Source: Methylomonas sp.
GTDB taxonomy: Bacteria; Pseudomonadota; Gammaproteobacteria; Methylococcales; Methylomonadaceae
NCBI GenBank assembly: GCA_026988155.1
Contig: JALSLW010000068.1
Span: forward strand, 34,255 to 98,254
Reading direction: 5' to 3'
DNA length: 64,000 nt
Shown: piece by piece, positions 8,664-19,146 of the stretch
Layout of the letters: each line of letters opens with the position of its first letter
How positions within the stretch are numbered: the stretch's first letter is position 1
Notes under the pieces: generated by a model
The model's input: only the letters and a program-made list of their open reading frames with translations
What the model was told of the DNA's origin: nothing
Databases searched by the model: none
Program-made: the position numbers and the translations under genes

Positions 8664-10253
8664 ATGACTATTTTAAACACAGAGCATTCAGCAAAACTTA
8701 GCTATTTACTAAAGCACAAAAAACAGCATCTGCTTAATGGCGGTCTGAAAGGCATAGAAAAAGAAAGCCTGCGGATATCAAAGGAAGGCATGATTTCTCA
8801 ATTAGTGCATCCTATTGCTTTAGGCGCACCTCTGACGCATCCCCACATCACCACAGACTATTCGGAAGCCTTGCTAGAATTTATCACGCCGCCCTTTGCG
8901 GAGATAACGGACACTCTGGACTTCATGCATAATGTACACCAGTACGTCTATGATCACCTGGATGATGAAATGCTGCTCTCTGCAAGTATGCCCTGTGGTA
9001 TAAACGGTGATGAGAGCATCCCCATTGCCGAGTATGGCTGTTCTAATATCGGCAAAATGAAGAATGTCTATCGTCAAGGATTATGGCACCGATATGGACG
9101 CACCATGCAAGCCATTGCAGGCATTCACTTCAATTATTCAGTACCGGAACCTTTGTGGCCCGTACTGCATGAACAAAGCAATTCAAAAAAAAGCCTGACT
9201 GATTTTATATCAGCAAGCTATTTTGATCTGATAAGAAATTTTCAGCGTCAAGGCTGGATAATTCTGTATCTATTCGGTGCCTCGCCGGCTATCTGCAAAA
9301 GCTTTTTTAAAAGCAGACCTCATTTAATGGCAGAGTTTGATGAGTTCGACCAATATACTCTTTATCATCCCTATGCCACTTCCTTGCGTATGAGCGATAT
9401 TGGCTATAAAAGTAAAAATCAGGCTAATCTGGAAATTGATTATAATTCACTATCTGGCTATGTTGAGAGTTTAAGTCATGCGATAGAAACGCCTTATCCA
9501 GACTATGAAAAAATAGGCGTCAAGGTTGATGGTCAGTATAAACAGTTAAATGCCAACATTTTACAAATCGAAAACGAATTTTATAGCACCGTCCGCCCTA
9601 AACAGATAGCAAAATCCTGTGAAAAACCGACCTTAGCTTTAAAACGCCGTGGGGTTAAATATATAGAAATTCGTTCATTAGATTTAGACATCTTCAACCC
9701 TATTGGCATTGATGAAAGCAAATCAAGGTTTATTGAGGCATTTCTCTTAAATTGCCTATTACACCCAAGTTCTGAATATATAGGACAGGAACAGAAAATC
9801 AACAATAGCAATCAGCTTGCTGTTGCCCACTTCGGCAGAAAGCCCGATTTAAAACTCAATAAAGATGGCCAGCACATCCGCCTGAAATCCTGGGCAAATG
9901 ATATATTGCATTCCATGCAAGCCGTCTGTGCAATATTAGATAAAAACTCATCTGACAAACCTTATAGCAAGGCCTTAGAACAGCAAGTAAAAGTAGTAGA
10001 AAACCCTGAATTAACCCCTTCTGCAAAGGTTCTGCAGGGCATGCGGTCAACACAGCAGCCTTTTGGATGCTTTGGCTTGAAAACATCTGAACGTCATAAA
10101 CAGTATTTTAAGCAGGGCGCTTTAGACAGCAGAACAACACAGCAGTTTGATGAAATGGCTACTGCCTCGCATAGCAAACAGCGGCAAATCGAGGCCGATG
10201 ACACCCTTTCTTTTGATGACTTTTTAGAACGGTATTTTTCTCACACTTGCTGA
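8664..10253 (+). CDS. gshA: Glutamate-cysteine ligase GshA
   Basis: A 529-residue protein matching the gammaproteobacterial glutamate-cysteine ligase along its full length: G-G-L-K-G-I-E-K-E-S-L-R-I near the N-terminus (E. coli has G-I-E-R-E-x-L-R), T-T-D-Y-S-E-A-L-L-E-F-I-T-P, Y-I-E-I-R-S-L-D-L-D. It makes gamma-glutamylcysteine, the first step of glutathione synthesis. The ATG at 8664 starts the family similarity; an in-frame extension upstream overlaps divergent recQ and is not likely. An ATTATAAT box at 8614-8621 may serve as a -10 for either divergent gene. A short hairpin (CTTTCC/GGAAAG, 10270-10286) follows the stop without a T run. Confidence 0.94.
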   Translation: MTILNTEHSAKLSYLLKHKKQHLLNGGLKGIEKESLRISKEGMISQLVHPIALGAPLTHPHITTDYSEALLEFITPPFAEITDTLDFMHNVHQYVYDHLDDEMLLSASMPCGINGDESIPIAEYGCSNIGKMKNVYRQGLWHRYGRTMQAIAGIHFNYSVPEPLWPVLHEQSNSKKSLTDFISASYFDLIRNFQRQGWIILYLFGASPAICKSFFKSRPHLMAEFDEFDQYTLYHPYATSLRMSDIGYKSKNQANLEIDYNSLSGYVESLSHAIETPYPDYEKIGVKVDGQYKQLNANILQIENEFYSTVRPKQIAKSCEKPTLALKRRGVKYIEIRSLDLDIFNPIGIDESKSRFIEAFLLNCLLHPSSEYIGQEQKINNSNQLAVAHFGRKPDLKLNKDGQHIRLKSWANDILHSMQAVCAILDKNSSDKPYSKALEQQVKVVENPELTPSAKVLQGMRSTQQPFGCFGLKTSERHKQYFKQGALDSRTTQQFDEMATASHSKQRQIEADDTLSFDDFLERYFSHTC

Positions 10254-10332
10254 CCGTATATGCGCCCTTCTTTCCAAAAAGGAAAGTAAAATGTCACAAC
10301 ACTAAAATTAGACCAATAACCCTATAAAAATC

Positions 10333-11055
10333 ATGACCTCTTTTAATATTAATGCTGCTCAAGCAGAACTTGCAAATAAAAAGCCACGTGGAATTTTAAA
10401 AACCGCCTTGGAAAGTTTTGAAAATATTGCTATTTCTTTCAGCGGTGCTGAAGACGTTGTATTAATCGACATGGCACTGAAAATAAGAAAAGATATTCAG
10501 GTTTTCTCTTTAGATACAGGCCGTCTGCATCCTGATACCTATCGCTTTATTGAAAAAGTAAGACAGCACTACAATATAGACATTGAATTACTGACAGCAG
10601 ACCGAGACTCGCTAGACTCTTTCGTAAAAGAAAAGGGCCTATTCAGTTTTTATAAAGACGGTCATAAGCAATGCTGCAATATCCGTAAAGTAGAACCGCT
10701 CAGGCGTAAATTGTCACAGCTTGATGCGTGGATTACTGGACAGCGCAAAGACCAAAGCCTTGAAACACGCAATGATCTTCCTGAGGTTGAAATTGATTCT
10801 GCATTTTCTACTGCTGAAAAGCAGCTGGTAAAATTTAACCCCTTGCTGAATTGGAATTCTGCCCAAGTATGGGATCACATAGAAGCCTATCAGGTGCCTT
10901 ATAATAAGCTGCATGAAAAAGGCTTTATCAGCATAGGATGTGAGCCTTGTACCCGTGCGGTATTACCTAATCAGCATGAACGTGCAGGACGCTGGTGGTG
11001 GGAGTCAGGCAATAAAAAAGAATGCGGTTTGCATGCTGGAAACATAAAAAGATAA
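10333..11055 (+). CDS. cysH: Adenylyl-sulfate (APS) reductase, Fe-S type CysH
   Basis: A 240-residue thioredoxin-dependent sulfonucleotide reductase that reduces activated sulfate to sulfite. The nucleotide-binding part has S-F-S-G-A-E-D-V and S-L-D-T-G-R-L. Two cysteine pairs, C114-C115 and C203-E-P-C206, mark the [4Fe-4S] type that normally prefers APS over PAPS. The catalytic C-terminal motif is K-K-E-C231-G-L-H. It stands 79 bases after gshA in the same direction, linking sulfate reduction with thiol synthesis. No cysD, cysN or cysI is in the window. Confidence 0.92.
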   Translation: MTSFNINAAQAELANKKPRGILKTALESFENIAISFSGAEDVVLIDMALKIRKDIQVFSLDTGRLHPDTYRFIEKVRQHYNIDIELLTADRDSLDSFVKEKGLFSFYKDGHKQCCNIRKVEPLRRKLSQLDAWITGQRKDQSLETRNDLPEVEIDSAFSTAEKQLVKFNPLLNWNSAQVWDHIEAYQVPYNKLHEKGFISIGCEPCTRAVLPNQHERAGRWWWESGNKKECGLHAGNIKR

Positions 11056-11182
11056 CACTGATCATATACTCTTCATTATCTTCAAGCACCTCATACCTCA
11101 CTCCCTCCACCAAAAAATCTTGACAAAAGCACTCTAACTTAGCGACACTGTCGGAAAGAGGGCTGGGCTGGGCTGGATTGGT

Positions 11183-11563
11183 ATGGAAACAAAACTAAAA
11201 ATTCTGATTGTTGATGATGAACGGTTTTACATCAATATTTTGGTGGAATTGCTTAAGAACAAATACAAGCTTTATATTGCCAAAAGCGGAGAACAGGCTT
11301 TAAAAAGGATTTCCGATAACCGTCCCGATTTAATTCTGCTAGACATTATGATGCCTGAAATGGATGGCTATCAAACCTGCGCTGAAATCAAACAAAACCA
11401 GCAATGGAATAATATTCCCATTATATTTCTGACAGGAAAAACTGACCAGAATTCTGAAGAAAAAGCTTTTGAGGCGGGTGCAATTGATGTCATAAACAAA
11501 CCCATTGCACCAGCCACACTATTATCAAGGTTAAATATTCATTTAACCCAGGCCCTATTATAG
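11183..11563 (+). CDS. Single-domain response regulator (CheY-like)
   Basis: A 126-residue receiver with no output domain: acidic pair D11-D12, phosphoacceptor D54 in L-I-L-L-D-I-M-M-P-E-M-D-G, Thr in F-L-T-G-K, and the conserved Lys in I-N-K-P. It ends 8 bases before the large hybrid kinase, so the two are surely cotranscribed. It probably takes phosphate from that kinase's HPt domain and acts through protein contact, or serves as a phosphate sink. The receiver resembles that of the GGDEF-EAL protein downstream (both have the DDERF segment), which suggests duplication. Confidence 0.9.
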   Translation: METKLKILIVDDERFYINILVELLKNKYKLYIAKSGEQALKRISDNRPDLILLDIMMPEMDGYQTCAEIKQNQQWNNIPIIFLTGKTDQNSEEKAFEAGAIDVINKPIAPATLLSRLNIHLTQALL

Positions 11564-11571
11564 GGAATCTT

Positions 11572-14500
11572 ATGTCCTCACCATTATTATTCCTCTTTCT
11601 TTTTTTATTTTCTAATCAGATTTTTTCAGCTACACAGCAAATCAGTTTAACTGAAGCTGAACAGGGCTGGCTAGAGAATCATCCAGTAGTTAATGTTGGC
11701 GTTAATCGCAATATGCCGCCCTTTGATTACGTTAAGGCTGGCAATAGCCATCAAGGCATAGCTTCGGACTATCTTAAATACTTATCTAAAGCACTTAACA
11801 TTCAATTTAAAATAACAGCCGCTAGTTGGAAAAGCTTGGCCAATGGTGTTAAATCACATCAACTGGATATGCTGGCATGTGCTTCTAACACTAAAAAAAG
11901 CCGAAAATTTCTTAATTTCTCCAGACCTTACATAGAAACCGACCCCGTTTTCGTCACTCGAAGCAATCAGCCAGTCATCAACTCTCTCTCCGACCTGTCG
12001 GGCAAAACGATTGCATTACCCAGAAACGCTGATGTTCAGTCATTGCTAAAAAAAAGGTCGCAAAACATCTCTTTTCTGTTTGTAAACTCTTATCAGGAAG
12101 CTCTGCGGGCAGTTTCTTCAGGCACTGCAAACGCCTACCTAGGAAACATGACTGTAATTAGCCATTTTATAGAAAATAATCTATTGTCCAACCTCAGAAT
12201 AGATAGCCGCTTATCGACAAGCCATTCAAACTTAGGCTTTGCCGTTAGTAAAGACCTGCCATTTCTGCACAGCATCTTGCAAAAAGGGCTTAATTCCATC
12301 CCTGCTAGCATAAGTCATAAAATCAAACAAAAATGGATCAATGCTGATTACAGTATTAGCAACCCTCCTTCAAAATTGCTAACGGCTAAAGAAAGCAAAT
12401 GGCTGCAGACACATAAAAATATCAATATAGGGATTGACCCCGCCTGGGCACCGATTGAGTTTATTCATCCTCAAAAAAAAATATATCAAGGCATAGCTAC
12501 CGAATATGTCAACATTATTGAAAACAAACTGGACATAAAAACACACTATAACGCCAATTTAAGCTGGGCTCAGGTGATTGAAAGAACCAGGGCAGGAGAT
12601 ATTGATGTGCTCCCGGCTGTATCAAAAACACCAGAGCGAGAAAAATACCTCAACTTTACTAAACCCTACCTTAAATTTCCCTATGTTGTTTTTACCCGTA
12701 CTGATGCAGAGATAATTACCGGTATCACCGAGCTTATTGATAAAAAAATAGCTGTTGAAAAAAACTATGCCAATCACGAAATCCTTAAAGCTAAATTCCC
12801 TGAAATTGAATTGATACCAGTAGAAACAACTGAACAGGCATTATTAGCGCTCTCCGTAGGACAAGCCGATGCTTATATGGGCAACCTGGCAACAACCAGC
12901 TATATAATTTTACAGAAAGGCATAACCAACATTAAAGTTGCAGCTCCTACGCCTTTTAATAATGAAATAGCCTTTGCTGTACGAAAAGACTGGCCAGAAA
13001 TGATCCCCATTATCCAGCAAATATTGGATGGCATTTCCCTGAAAGAGCAAAATGACTTCAAAAAAAAATGGTTTTCCATTCATTATGATTACAGCAAGGA
13101 CTTTGATAATTCTTTAATATGGAAAATCATTGCTATTGGCGCCGTACTTTTCCTATTCTCTGGCCTTTGGCTGTGGCAAATGCGGAAACAGAAGGAAACG
13201 CTCCGGTTTAGTAAAGAACGTTTTAAACTGGCAATTGAAGCCTCCCAGGGTGGCCTATGGGACTGGAATATAAAAACGGATGAAGTATATTTCAGTCCCA
13301 GGTATTCAGAAATGCTGGGTTACCAGCCAAATGAACTGAAAAGCAGTCACCTCGCATGGGAGAACCTATTGCACCCTGATGATAAAAAAATAGCGTTACT
13401 TTTTGTAGACCAGCAGGTCGCTAACTGCAGCCAACATTATGAACATGAATTTAGACTGCGCCATAAGCTAGGGCATTATCTTCATATCCGCTCGATTGGT
13501 TCAATTATCTGTACAGGGAGAGGCAAGGCATTAAGGGCTTTAGGCATACAGCAAGATATAACTGAGCAAAAAAACACTCAAATTGCACTGGAACAGCAAA
13601 AATTAGCATTAGACGCTTCCGCTATTGTAGCGATGACGAATGTTAAAGGCATTATTACCTATGCTAACAATCAGTTTTGCAACATTAGCGGCTATAGCAG
13701 AGAAGAACTTATCGGCCAAGATCATCGACTTTTAAATTCTGGCGTTCACCCAGCTTCATTTTGGAGACGCATGTTTTTACAGGCATCAAAAGGTATTCCC
13801 TGGCGTCAGGAAGTCTGCAACAGAGCAAAAGACGGTTCTCTTTACTGGGTTGATAGCACCATACTTGGTCTATTCAATACACAAGGCCAGCTAGATCACT
13901 ATATCGCCATTCGCACCGACATAAGCAAAAGAAAAGTTGCCGAACAGAAACTTAAACAACGAGAACAGCAGTTTAGTTCCCTCATCCATAATATTCCCAG
14001 TACATTCTACCAATATGTAGCTAATCCCAGCTGGTCTCTTTCCTTTATCACTGATGCCATTGAATCTATTAGCGGCTACCCTGCAAGCCTTTTTGTCAGC
14101 AGGCAAATGACATTGGCAGATATTACACACCCGGATGACAGCCACATTATTGGAAAAACAGTGCACAACGCCATAGAATCTCATTGTTCCTATGCCGTGG
14201 AATACCGCATTATTCATAAAGACAATTCAATTCTCTGGCTACATGATAAAGGCACGCCAATCTACGATGACAAAAACCGGCCTCTCTATCTGCAAGGCGC
14301 TATTTTTGATATTACAGCGAACAAACAGGCCGAACTTGAACTGGCAAAAGCCAAACAGAGCGCTGAACAGGCCAATCGCTTTAAAAGCGACTTTCTCTCC
14401 AACATGAGCCATGAAATACGTACCCCCATGAATGCTATTGTCGGCCTGGGGTACTTAGCAATGCAGACTGATCTTAGCTCGCAGCAGTGCGACTATATAA

Positions 14501-16560
14501 GGAAAATACAGAATGCCAGCCAATCGTTATTAACCATTATCAACGATATTCTCGATTTTTCTAAAATTGAGGCTGGAAAATTGCACTTAGAATCCGTCAA
14601 CTTTCAATTAGACAGTATTTTTGAAAACTTGGGCGACTTATTTCGCCTATCCGCTGAAGAAAAAGATATTGAACTGGTTTTTAATATTAGCCCAAAAACG
14701 CCTATCAGTTTAATTGGAGACCCAACCCGTTTATCGCAAATTTTAAATAACCTATGCAGCAATGCTATTAAGTTCACTCATCAGGGGGAAATAAAAATAT
14801 CAGTAAAGCCTATTGAAAAGTCTGAATCCAAAGCCATTTTAAAGTTTTCGGTGACAGATACAGGATGCGGGATTGCAAAAAATAAACAGCACCAGCTATT
14901 TGATTCTTTTTTTCAGACTGATACCTCTACTACACGCCTGCATGGCGGCACAGGATTAGGTTTGGCGATAAGCAAACAGCTGGTTGAAATGATGGACGGC
15001 TCCATTGGTATCAATAGCATAGAAGGACAAGGCAGTACTTTTTTCTTTTTTATAGAATGTGGCCTCGATCCCCAGCAACAAAGGCAGTTTGCATTGCCGC
15101 AGCCAGACCTGCGAGGCATTAGAGTGCTTATTGTTGATGACAACCTAAGCAGTCGCTATGCGCTTCGCAACCAGCTTGCTTCACTCTCCTTTAAAGTCAC
15201 TGCCGTGGCTACTGCCGATGAAGCCTATTCTGCATTAAAAACAGCTGACAAATTATTTGACCTGATTCTAATGGACTGGTCCCTGCCCGGAACTAATGGC
15301 TTAGATGCCATTAGATATATTAAAGAGTCTCTTCATTTAAATAAAATTCCCGTCATTATGCTGGTGACAGCCAGTGCACAGGAGGCAGTAGCTAAACAGA
15401 CTAAAAAAAATCATTTAGATGATTTTATCGTCAAACCTGTACCTCCTTCCACTCTATTTGACACTATTATAAAAGTTCTGCACCCTTCTGCACCCTCCAA
15501 ACCTTCAGCGGTCAAAATAAAGCAGTCAGCCTTATCCGGTTCGGTTTTATTAGTTGAAGATAACAAAATTAACCAGCAAGTCGCGGAAGAATTGCTTAAA
15601 TCTTTCGGGTTGAAAGTAAAAATTGCCATTAATGGATTGGATGCTGTTAAACAGATAACCCAGCAAACTGCCAGCATTGATCTGTTTGACCTGGTATTAA
15701 TGGATATCCAAATGCCTGAAATGGACGGCATACAGGCAACCCAAATAATCAGAGCCAATCCCACCTATACAGATCTGCCCATTATTGCTATGACGGCTCA
15801 TGCCATGGTTGGCGATAGGGATAAGTCTCTGACTGCCGGAATGAATGAACATATCACCAAACCCATAGATCCTGCAGAACTCTATAAGGTAATAAAACAA
15901 TGGCTGCCACATCCAGGCGATGCTGACAGTCCTTTATTGGCAGAAACTGATGATGCATCTCTACCGCCTATTATTTCAGAAAACATTGATATGGCGTGGG
16001 GAATTGAACGAATCGGAGGAAATAGCAAACTATTCGGCAAACTGCTGAAGGAATTCTTCCAGGATCATCAAAATGATGTCCGATTACTGCTGCAGGCTTT
16101 TGATCAAAATCAGCCTGAAGCCGCCAAACGCATTATCCATACAGTAAAGGGAGTGTCCGGCAATATTGGCGCCCACAAACTGTACCAGAAATCAGCCAAA
16201 CTAGAGCAGGCAATTGATTCAGAACAGGACCATTCTGAAGAGCTAACTCAATTCACCCGAGCATTTAGCCATTTAATGTCTGAACTTGATCAGTTTAATA
16301 GTCAGCAACAGCCCATACAGCAAACAATTTCTGAATTATCTGACAAACAGCTAAGCGAACAGGTAAAAAAATTATGCACATTGCTTAATGAAGGTGATGC
16401 CGATGCGATTAATCTATTAATCACTTTTCAGGAAGTTTTATCTAAATATTCTGCAGACAAAGCGCTAACGCTTCGACAGGCTATCGAAGATTATGACTTT
16501 GAACAGGCGCTTGTCATCCTAAAAGAAATATGCCGTAAGCTAAAGATTACCATCACTTAG
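11572..16560 (+). CDS. BvgS-like hybrid sensor histidine kinase with two periplasmic binding domains
   Basis: A 1662-residue inner-membrane kinase. Order: signal peptide, two tandem SBP_bac_3 (Venus flytrap) domains in the periplasm (about 30-260 and 275-505), one transmembrane helix (about 514-536), three PAS/PAC domains (about 550-925), HisKA with S-H947-E-I-R-T-P, HATPase with D-T-G-C-G-I and G-T-G-L-G-L-A-I, receiver 1 (D1235), receiver 2 (D1378, M-D-I-Q-M-P-E-M-D-G) and an HPt domain (H1523 in I-I-H-T-V-K-G). The residues needed for a full phosphorelay are all present. The ligand is unknown; flytrap domains of this type bind small molecules. Single receivers flank it on both sides, so the natural outputs are the 11183 protein and the GGDEF-EAL protein. 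Confidence 0.92.
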   Translation: MSSPLLFLFLFLFSNQIFSATQQISLTEAEQGWLENHPVVNVGVNRNMPPFDYVKAGNSHQGIASDYLKYLSKALNIQFKITAASWKSLANGVKSHQLDMLACASNTKKSRKFLNFSRPYIETDPVFVTRSNQPVINSLSDLSGKTIALPRNADVQSLLKKRSQNISFLFVNSYQEALRAVSSGTANAYLGNMTVISHFIENNLLSNLRIDSRLSTSHSNLGFAVSKDLPFLHSILQKGLNSIPASISHKIKQKWINADYSISNPPSKLLTAKESKWLQTHKNINIGIDPAWAPIEFIHPQKKIYQGIATEYVNIIENKLDIKTHYNANLSWAQVIERTRAGDIDVLPAVSKTPEREKYLNFTKPYLKFPYVVFTRTDAEIITGITELIDKKIAVEKNYANHEILKAKFPEIELIPVETTEQALLALSVGQADAYMGNLATTSYIILQKGITNIKVAAPTPFNNEIAFAVRKDWPEMIPIIQQILDGISLKEQNDFKKKWFSIHYDYSKDFDNSLIWKIIAIGAVLFLFSGLWLWQMRKQKETLRFSKERFKLAIEASQGGLWDWNIKTDEVYFSPRYSEMLGYQPNELKSSHLAWENLLHPDDKKIALLFVDQQVANCSQHYEHEFRLRHKLGHYLHIRSIGSIICTGRGKALRALGIQQDITEQKNTQIALEQQKLALDASAIVAMTNVKGIITYANNQFCNISGYSREELIGQDHRLLNSGVHPASFWRRMFLQASKGIPWRQEVCNRAKDGSLYWVDSTILGLFNTQGQLDHYIAIRTDISKRKVAEQKLKQREQQFSSLIHNIPSTFYQYVANPSWSLSFITDAIESISGYPASLFVSRQMTLADITHPDDSHIIGKTVHNAIESHCSYAVEYRIIHKDNSILWLHDKGTPIYDDKNRPLYLQGAIFDITANKQAELELAKAKQSAEQANRFKSDFLSNMSHEIRTPMNAIVGLGYLAMQTDLSSQQCDYIRKIQNASQSLLTIINDILDFSKIEAGKLHLESVNFQLDSIFENLGDLFRLSAEEKDIELVFNISPKTPISLIGDPTRLSQILNNLCSNAIKFTHQGEIKISVKPIEKSESKAILKFSVTDTGCGIAKNKQHQLFDSFFQTDTSTTRLHGGTGLGLAISKQLVEMMDGSIGINSIEGQGSTFFFFIECGLDPQQQRQFALPQPDLRGIRVLIVDDNLSSRYALRNQLASLSFKVTAVATADEAYSALKTADKLFDLILMDWSLPGTNGLDAIRYIKESLHLNKIPVIMLVTASAQEAVAKQTKKNHLDDFIVKPVPPSTLFDTIIKVLHPSAPSKPSAVKIKQSALSGSVLLVEDNKINQQVAEELLKSFGLKVKIAINGLDAVKQITQQTASIDLFDLVLMDIQMPEMDGIQATQIIRANPTYTDLPIIAMTAHAMVGDRDKSLTAGMNEHITKPIDPAELYKVIKQWLPHPGDADSPLLAETDDASLPPIISENIDMAWGIERIGGNSKLFGKLLKEFFQDHQNDVRLLLQAFDQNQPEAAKRIIHTVKGVSGNIGAHKLYQKSAKLEQAIDSEQDHSEELTQFTRAFSHLMSELDQFNSQQQPIQQTISELSDKQLSEQVKKLCTLLNEGDADAINLLITFQEVLSKYSADKALTLRQAIEDYDFEQALVILKEICRKLKITIT

Positions 16561-16762
16561 TTAATAAATCACACCTGTAAATACCGCTTTACTTATTAAC
16601 TCTTTCGAGCTTAAAATCTAGCTTAATTATAAAATTAACGCCACCTTCAGTGACCCAGTTCCTTGGATTACAGAGACACTGCTTATATCATACTGTTTGC
16701 ACGGAATTTTATATTCTTCAATCCAGCATTGATAGATTACTGCTTTTTACTCAGATAATAAT

Positions 16763-18556
16763 ATGTCTAAAGACACTATTTTAATAGTAGATGATGAACG
16801 GTTCTTTTGCAGTTTATTAGAAGATATTCTTAAAGATGATTATCAGACAATAATTGTATATGACAGCAATAAAACCATAGAAGCTCTAAGCAAACACCCC
16901 GTCGATTTAATTCTGCTCGACATCATCATGCCTGACAGTAATGGCTACGAGGTCTGTAAAACAATAAAAAGCAATGAACTTTATCGTGACCTCCCAGTTA
17001 TCTTTCTTTCAGCTAAAAATGAAATGGAAGATGAAATTAGAGGGTTTAACCTAGGCGCTGTTGATTATATTACCAAACCTATCAGTCCTCCCATTGTCAA
17101 AGCTCGAATTTCGACGCATATCGCCCTGGCTAAAGCGACCAAAAAATTGCAGAGGCATACTCATGAGCTTGAACAGCTAGTATCTCAGCGTACGGAAAAG
17201 CTTACTCAGGAAATATCAAAAAAACAGGAGATATATGAAAAACTACACTATTTAGCTAATTATGACCAGCTAACATTACTCCCTAACAGAAACCTGTTTA
17301 ACGAGCGTCTTGCCTACGCATACGAACTGGCGAAACGTAATAATAGCTCTTTTTGCCTGTTGCTTATCGATCTAGACCGTTTCAAATACGTCAACGATTC
17401 GCTGGGACATCATATTGGCGACTTAGTGCTGGAACAGGTTGCCCAGCGCCTATCAGCCTGTGTACGGGGTGTTGATATGGTAGCTAGGCTTGGCGGAGAT
17501 GAGTTTACAGTTACCTTAACAGAATTAAAGTTTAGGGAAGATGCCGCCATCGTTGCTGAAAAAATTATAGCGGACATTGCCCAGCCTTTCGAAATACATG
17601 GCCAAATGATTCATATCGGCTGCAGCATCGGAATTTCTAGCTTTCCTGACGATGGAGAGGATTTACACTGTATGCTAAAAAATGCTGATATGGCAATGTA
17701 TGCGGTTAAAGAAAAAGGCAAAAATGCTTATGCCTTTTTCTCCCCAGAGATGAGAAAGCATGCAAATCATCGAATTGAACTAGAAGAAGATTTGTATAAA
17801 GCATTAGCAAATAATGAAATCTATCTTCATTACCAGCCTATCATAAACCTGAAAACTAAAAATATTTGTGCTGTTGAAGCCCTATTGCGCTGGAAACACC
17901 CAAAACATGGACAAATAGCTGCAGATAAAATTATCTCTATTGCTGAAGATAGCAGTCTAATTATAAAAATAGGAGAATGGGTTCTAAACAAAGCTTGTCA
18001 GCAATTATCTTTATGGCATTCTCAGGGATATACCTTTCTAAATATTGCCATTAACATGTCTGCCCGCCAATTTGACAGGAAAAATGATAGTGTAGCTTTA
18101 ATAAAAAAAATGTTTGATCAATATCAAATACCTAAGCATTCTATTCATTTAGAAATAACTGAAAGTTTAATGCAAAAGGACACTAACTTCATTTTAGAGA
18201 TTCTATCCGATCTAAAAAAAATTGGCATATTGCTTTCGATTGATGATTTTGGCACGGGCTATTCATCACTTAGTTTCCTGAGCAAATTCCCTGTTGATTT
18301 TTTAAAAATTGATCACTCATTTTTAAGAGACCTTAGTCTAGAATCAAAAAATAACATTTTGATAAAAGCCATTATTGCTATGGCACAAAGTTTGAATCTG
18401 ACTGTGATCGCAGAAGGTATCGAAACTGGAGAACAGCTTTCATTTTTACAGCAGCAAGGATGCAACCAGGCTCAGGGCAATTATTTTAGTTCGCCCATTT
18501 CGGCTAGTGAAATTGAGAAAATGTTAAGAGCTGAGGCAAGGTTAAACCTAAATTAA
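16763..18556 (+). CDS. Response regulator with GGDEF and EAL domains
   Basis: A 597-residue protein: receiver (phosphoacceptor D53 in L-L-D-I-I-M-P-D), a coiled linker (about 125-160), diguanylate cyclase with intact G-G-D-E-F (244-248), and phosphodiesterase with intact E-A-L (372-374), N-M-S-A-R-Q-F and D-D-F-G-T-G-Y. Both active sites look competent, so it may make or degrade cyclic di-GMP depending on phosphorylation. It follows the BvgS-like kinase gene by 202 bases and is a likely phosphorelay target. Its last codons and stop (L-N-L-N-stop) lie inside a 36-bp REP-like repeat. Confidence 0.93.
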   Translation: MSKDTILIVDDERFFCSLLEDILKDDYQTIIVYDSNKTIEALSKHPVDLILLDIIMPDSNGYEVCKTIKSNELYRDLPVIFLSAKNEMEDEIRGFNLGAVDYITKPISPPIVKARISTHIALAKATKKLQRHTHELEQLVSQRTEKLTQEISKKQEIYEKLHYLANYDQLTLLPNRNLFNERLAYAYELAKRNNSSFCLLLIDLDRFKYVNDSLGHHIGDLVLEQVAQRLSACVRGVDMVARLGGDEFTVTLTELKFREDAAIVAEKIIADIAQPFEIHGQMIHIGCSIGISSFPDDGEDLHCMLKNADMAMYAVKEKGKNAYAFFSPEMRKHANHRIELEEDLYKALANNEIYLHYQPIINLKTKNICAVEALLRWKHPKHGQIAADKIISIAEDSSLIIKIGEWVLNKACQQLSLWHSQGYTFLNIAINMSARQFDRKNDSVALIKKMFDQYQIPKHSIHLEITESLMQKDTNFILEILSDLKKIGILLSIDDFGTGYSSLSFLSKFPVDFLKIDHSFLRDLSLESKNNILIKAIIAMAQSLNLTVIAEGIETGEQLSFLQQQGCNQAQGNYFSSPISASEIEKMLRAEARLNLN

Positions 18557-18577
18557 TCAGTTGAACGCTTAGTTTAA
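18542..18577 (+). repeat. 36-bp REP-like palindrome, copy 2
   Basis: Begins TTAAACCTAAATTAATCAGT and ends CGCTTAGTTTAA. It agrees with the 1750-1785 copy at 33 of 36 positions. The stop codon of the GGDEF-EAL gene (18554-18556) lies inside it. Confidence 0.65.
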
Positions 18578-18666
18578 CTGTAACTTGTTAAATAAACAGT
18601 AAAATCCAGTTTTTAACTATTCACCAGATGGGGGAGTGTATTTCGCTTCATGGTTTCTTTCGACTT

Positions 18667-19137
18667 TCACTTCAGTTTTCCACCTTCAAAACCTAGCTGT
18701 TTCCATGCTTCAAAAAGCACAATAGAGACTGTGTTAGAAAGGTTTAAACTTCTGCTTTCCGGCTTCATTGGTAAGTACAGCTTTAAATCTTGCTGGTGCT
18801 GGTGTAAAAAACTATTCGGGAGCCCTCTGGTCTCAGGTCCAAACATCAAAGCATCTCCATCCTGATAGGCGACATCTGCATAGTTAGCTGATCCTTTAGT
18901 CGTTAAAGCAAATAGTCTATTGGGGTTTGCCTTTTCAACATAATCCGTCAATGAGGCATACTGATGTACATTCACCCACTCGTGATAATCCAGACCGGCT
19001 CTGCGAAGTTTTTTATCATCCAATTCAAAACCTAAAGGATGAATCAAATGCAATTGTGCGCCCGTGTTGGCGCACAACCGAATAATATTGCCCGTATTAG
19101 CCGGGATTTCTGGCTCATATAAGACAACATTTATCAT
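18667..19137 (-). CDS. trmL: tRNA (cytidine(34)-2'-O)-methyltransferase TrmL
   Basis: A 156-residue SPOUT-class methyltransferase, about the usual length for TrmL. The N-terminal motif is E-P-E-I-P-A-N-T-G-N-I-I-R-L-C, the middle has L-M-F-G-P-E-T-R-G-L-P, and the C-terminal knot is L-N-L-S-N-T-V-S-I-V. TrmL methylates the wobble ribose of tRNA-Leu isoacceptors. It is 9 bases downstream of glgP on the same strand, so it is probably read from the same transcript. Confidence 0.92.
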   Translation of the reverse strand: MINVVLYEPEIPANTGNIIRLCANTGAQLHLIHPLGFELDDKKLRRAGLDYHEWVNVHQYASLTDYVEKANPNRLFALTTKGSANYADVAYQDGDALMFGPETRGLPNSFLHQHQQDLKLYLPMKPESRSLNLSNTVSIVLFEAWKQLGFEGGKLK

Positions 19138-19146
19138 GCCAACAAC

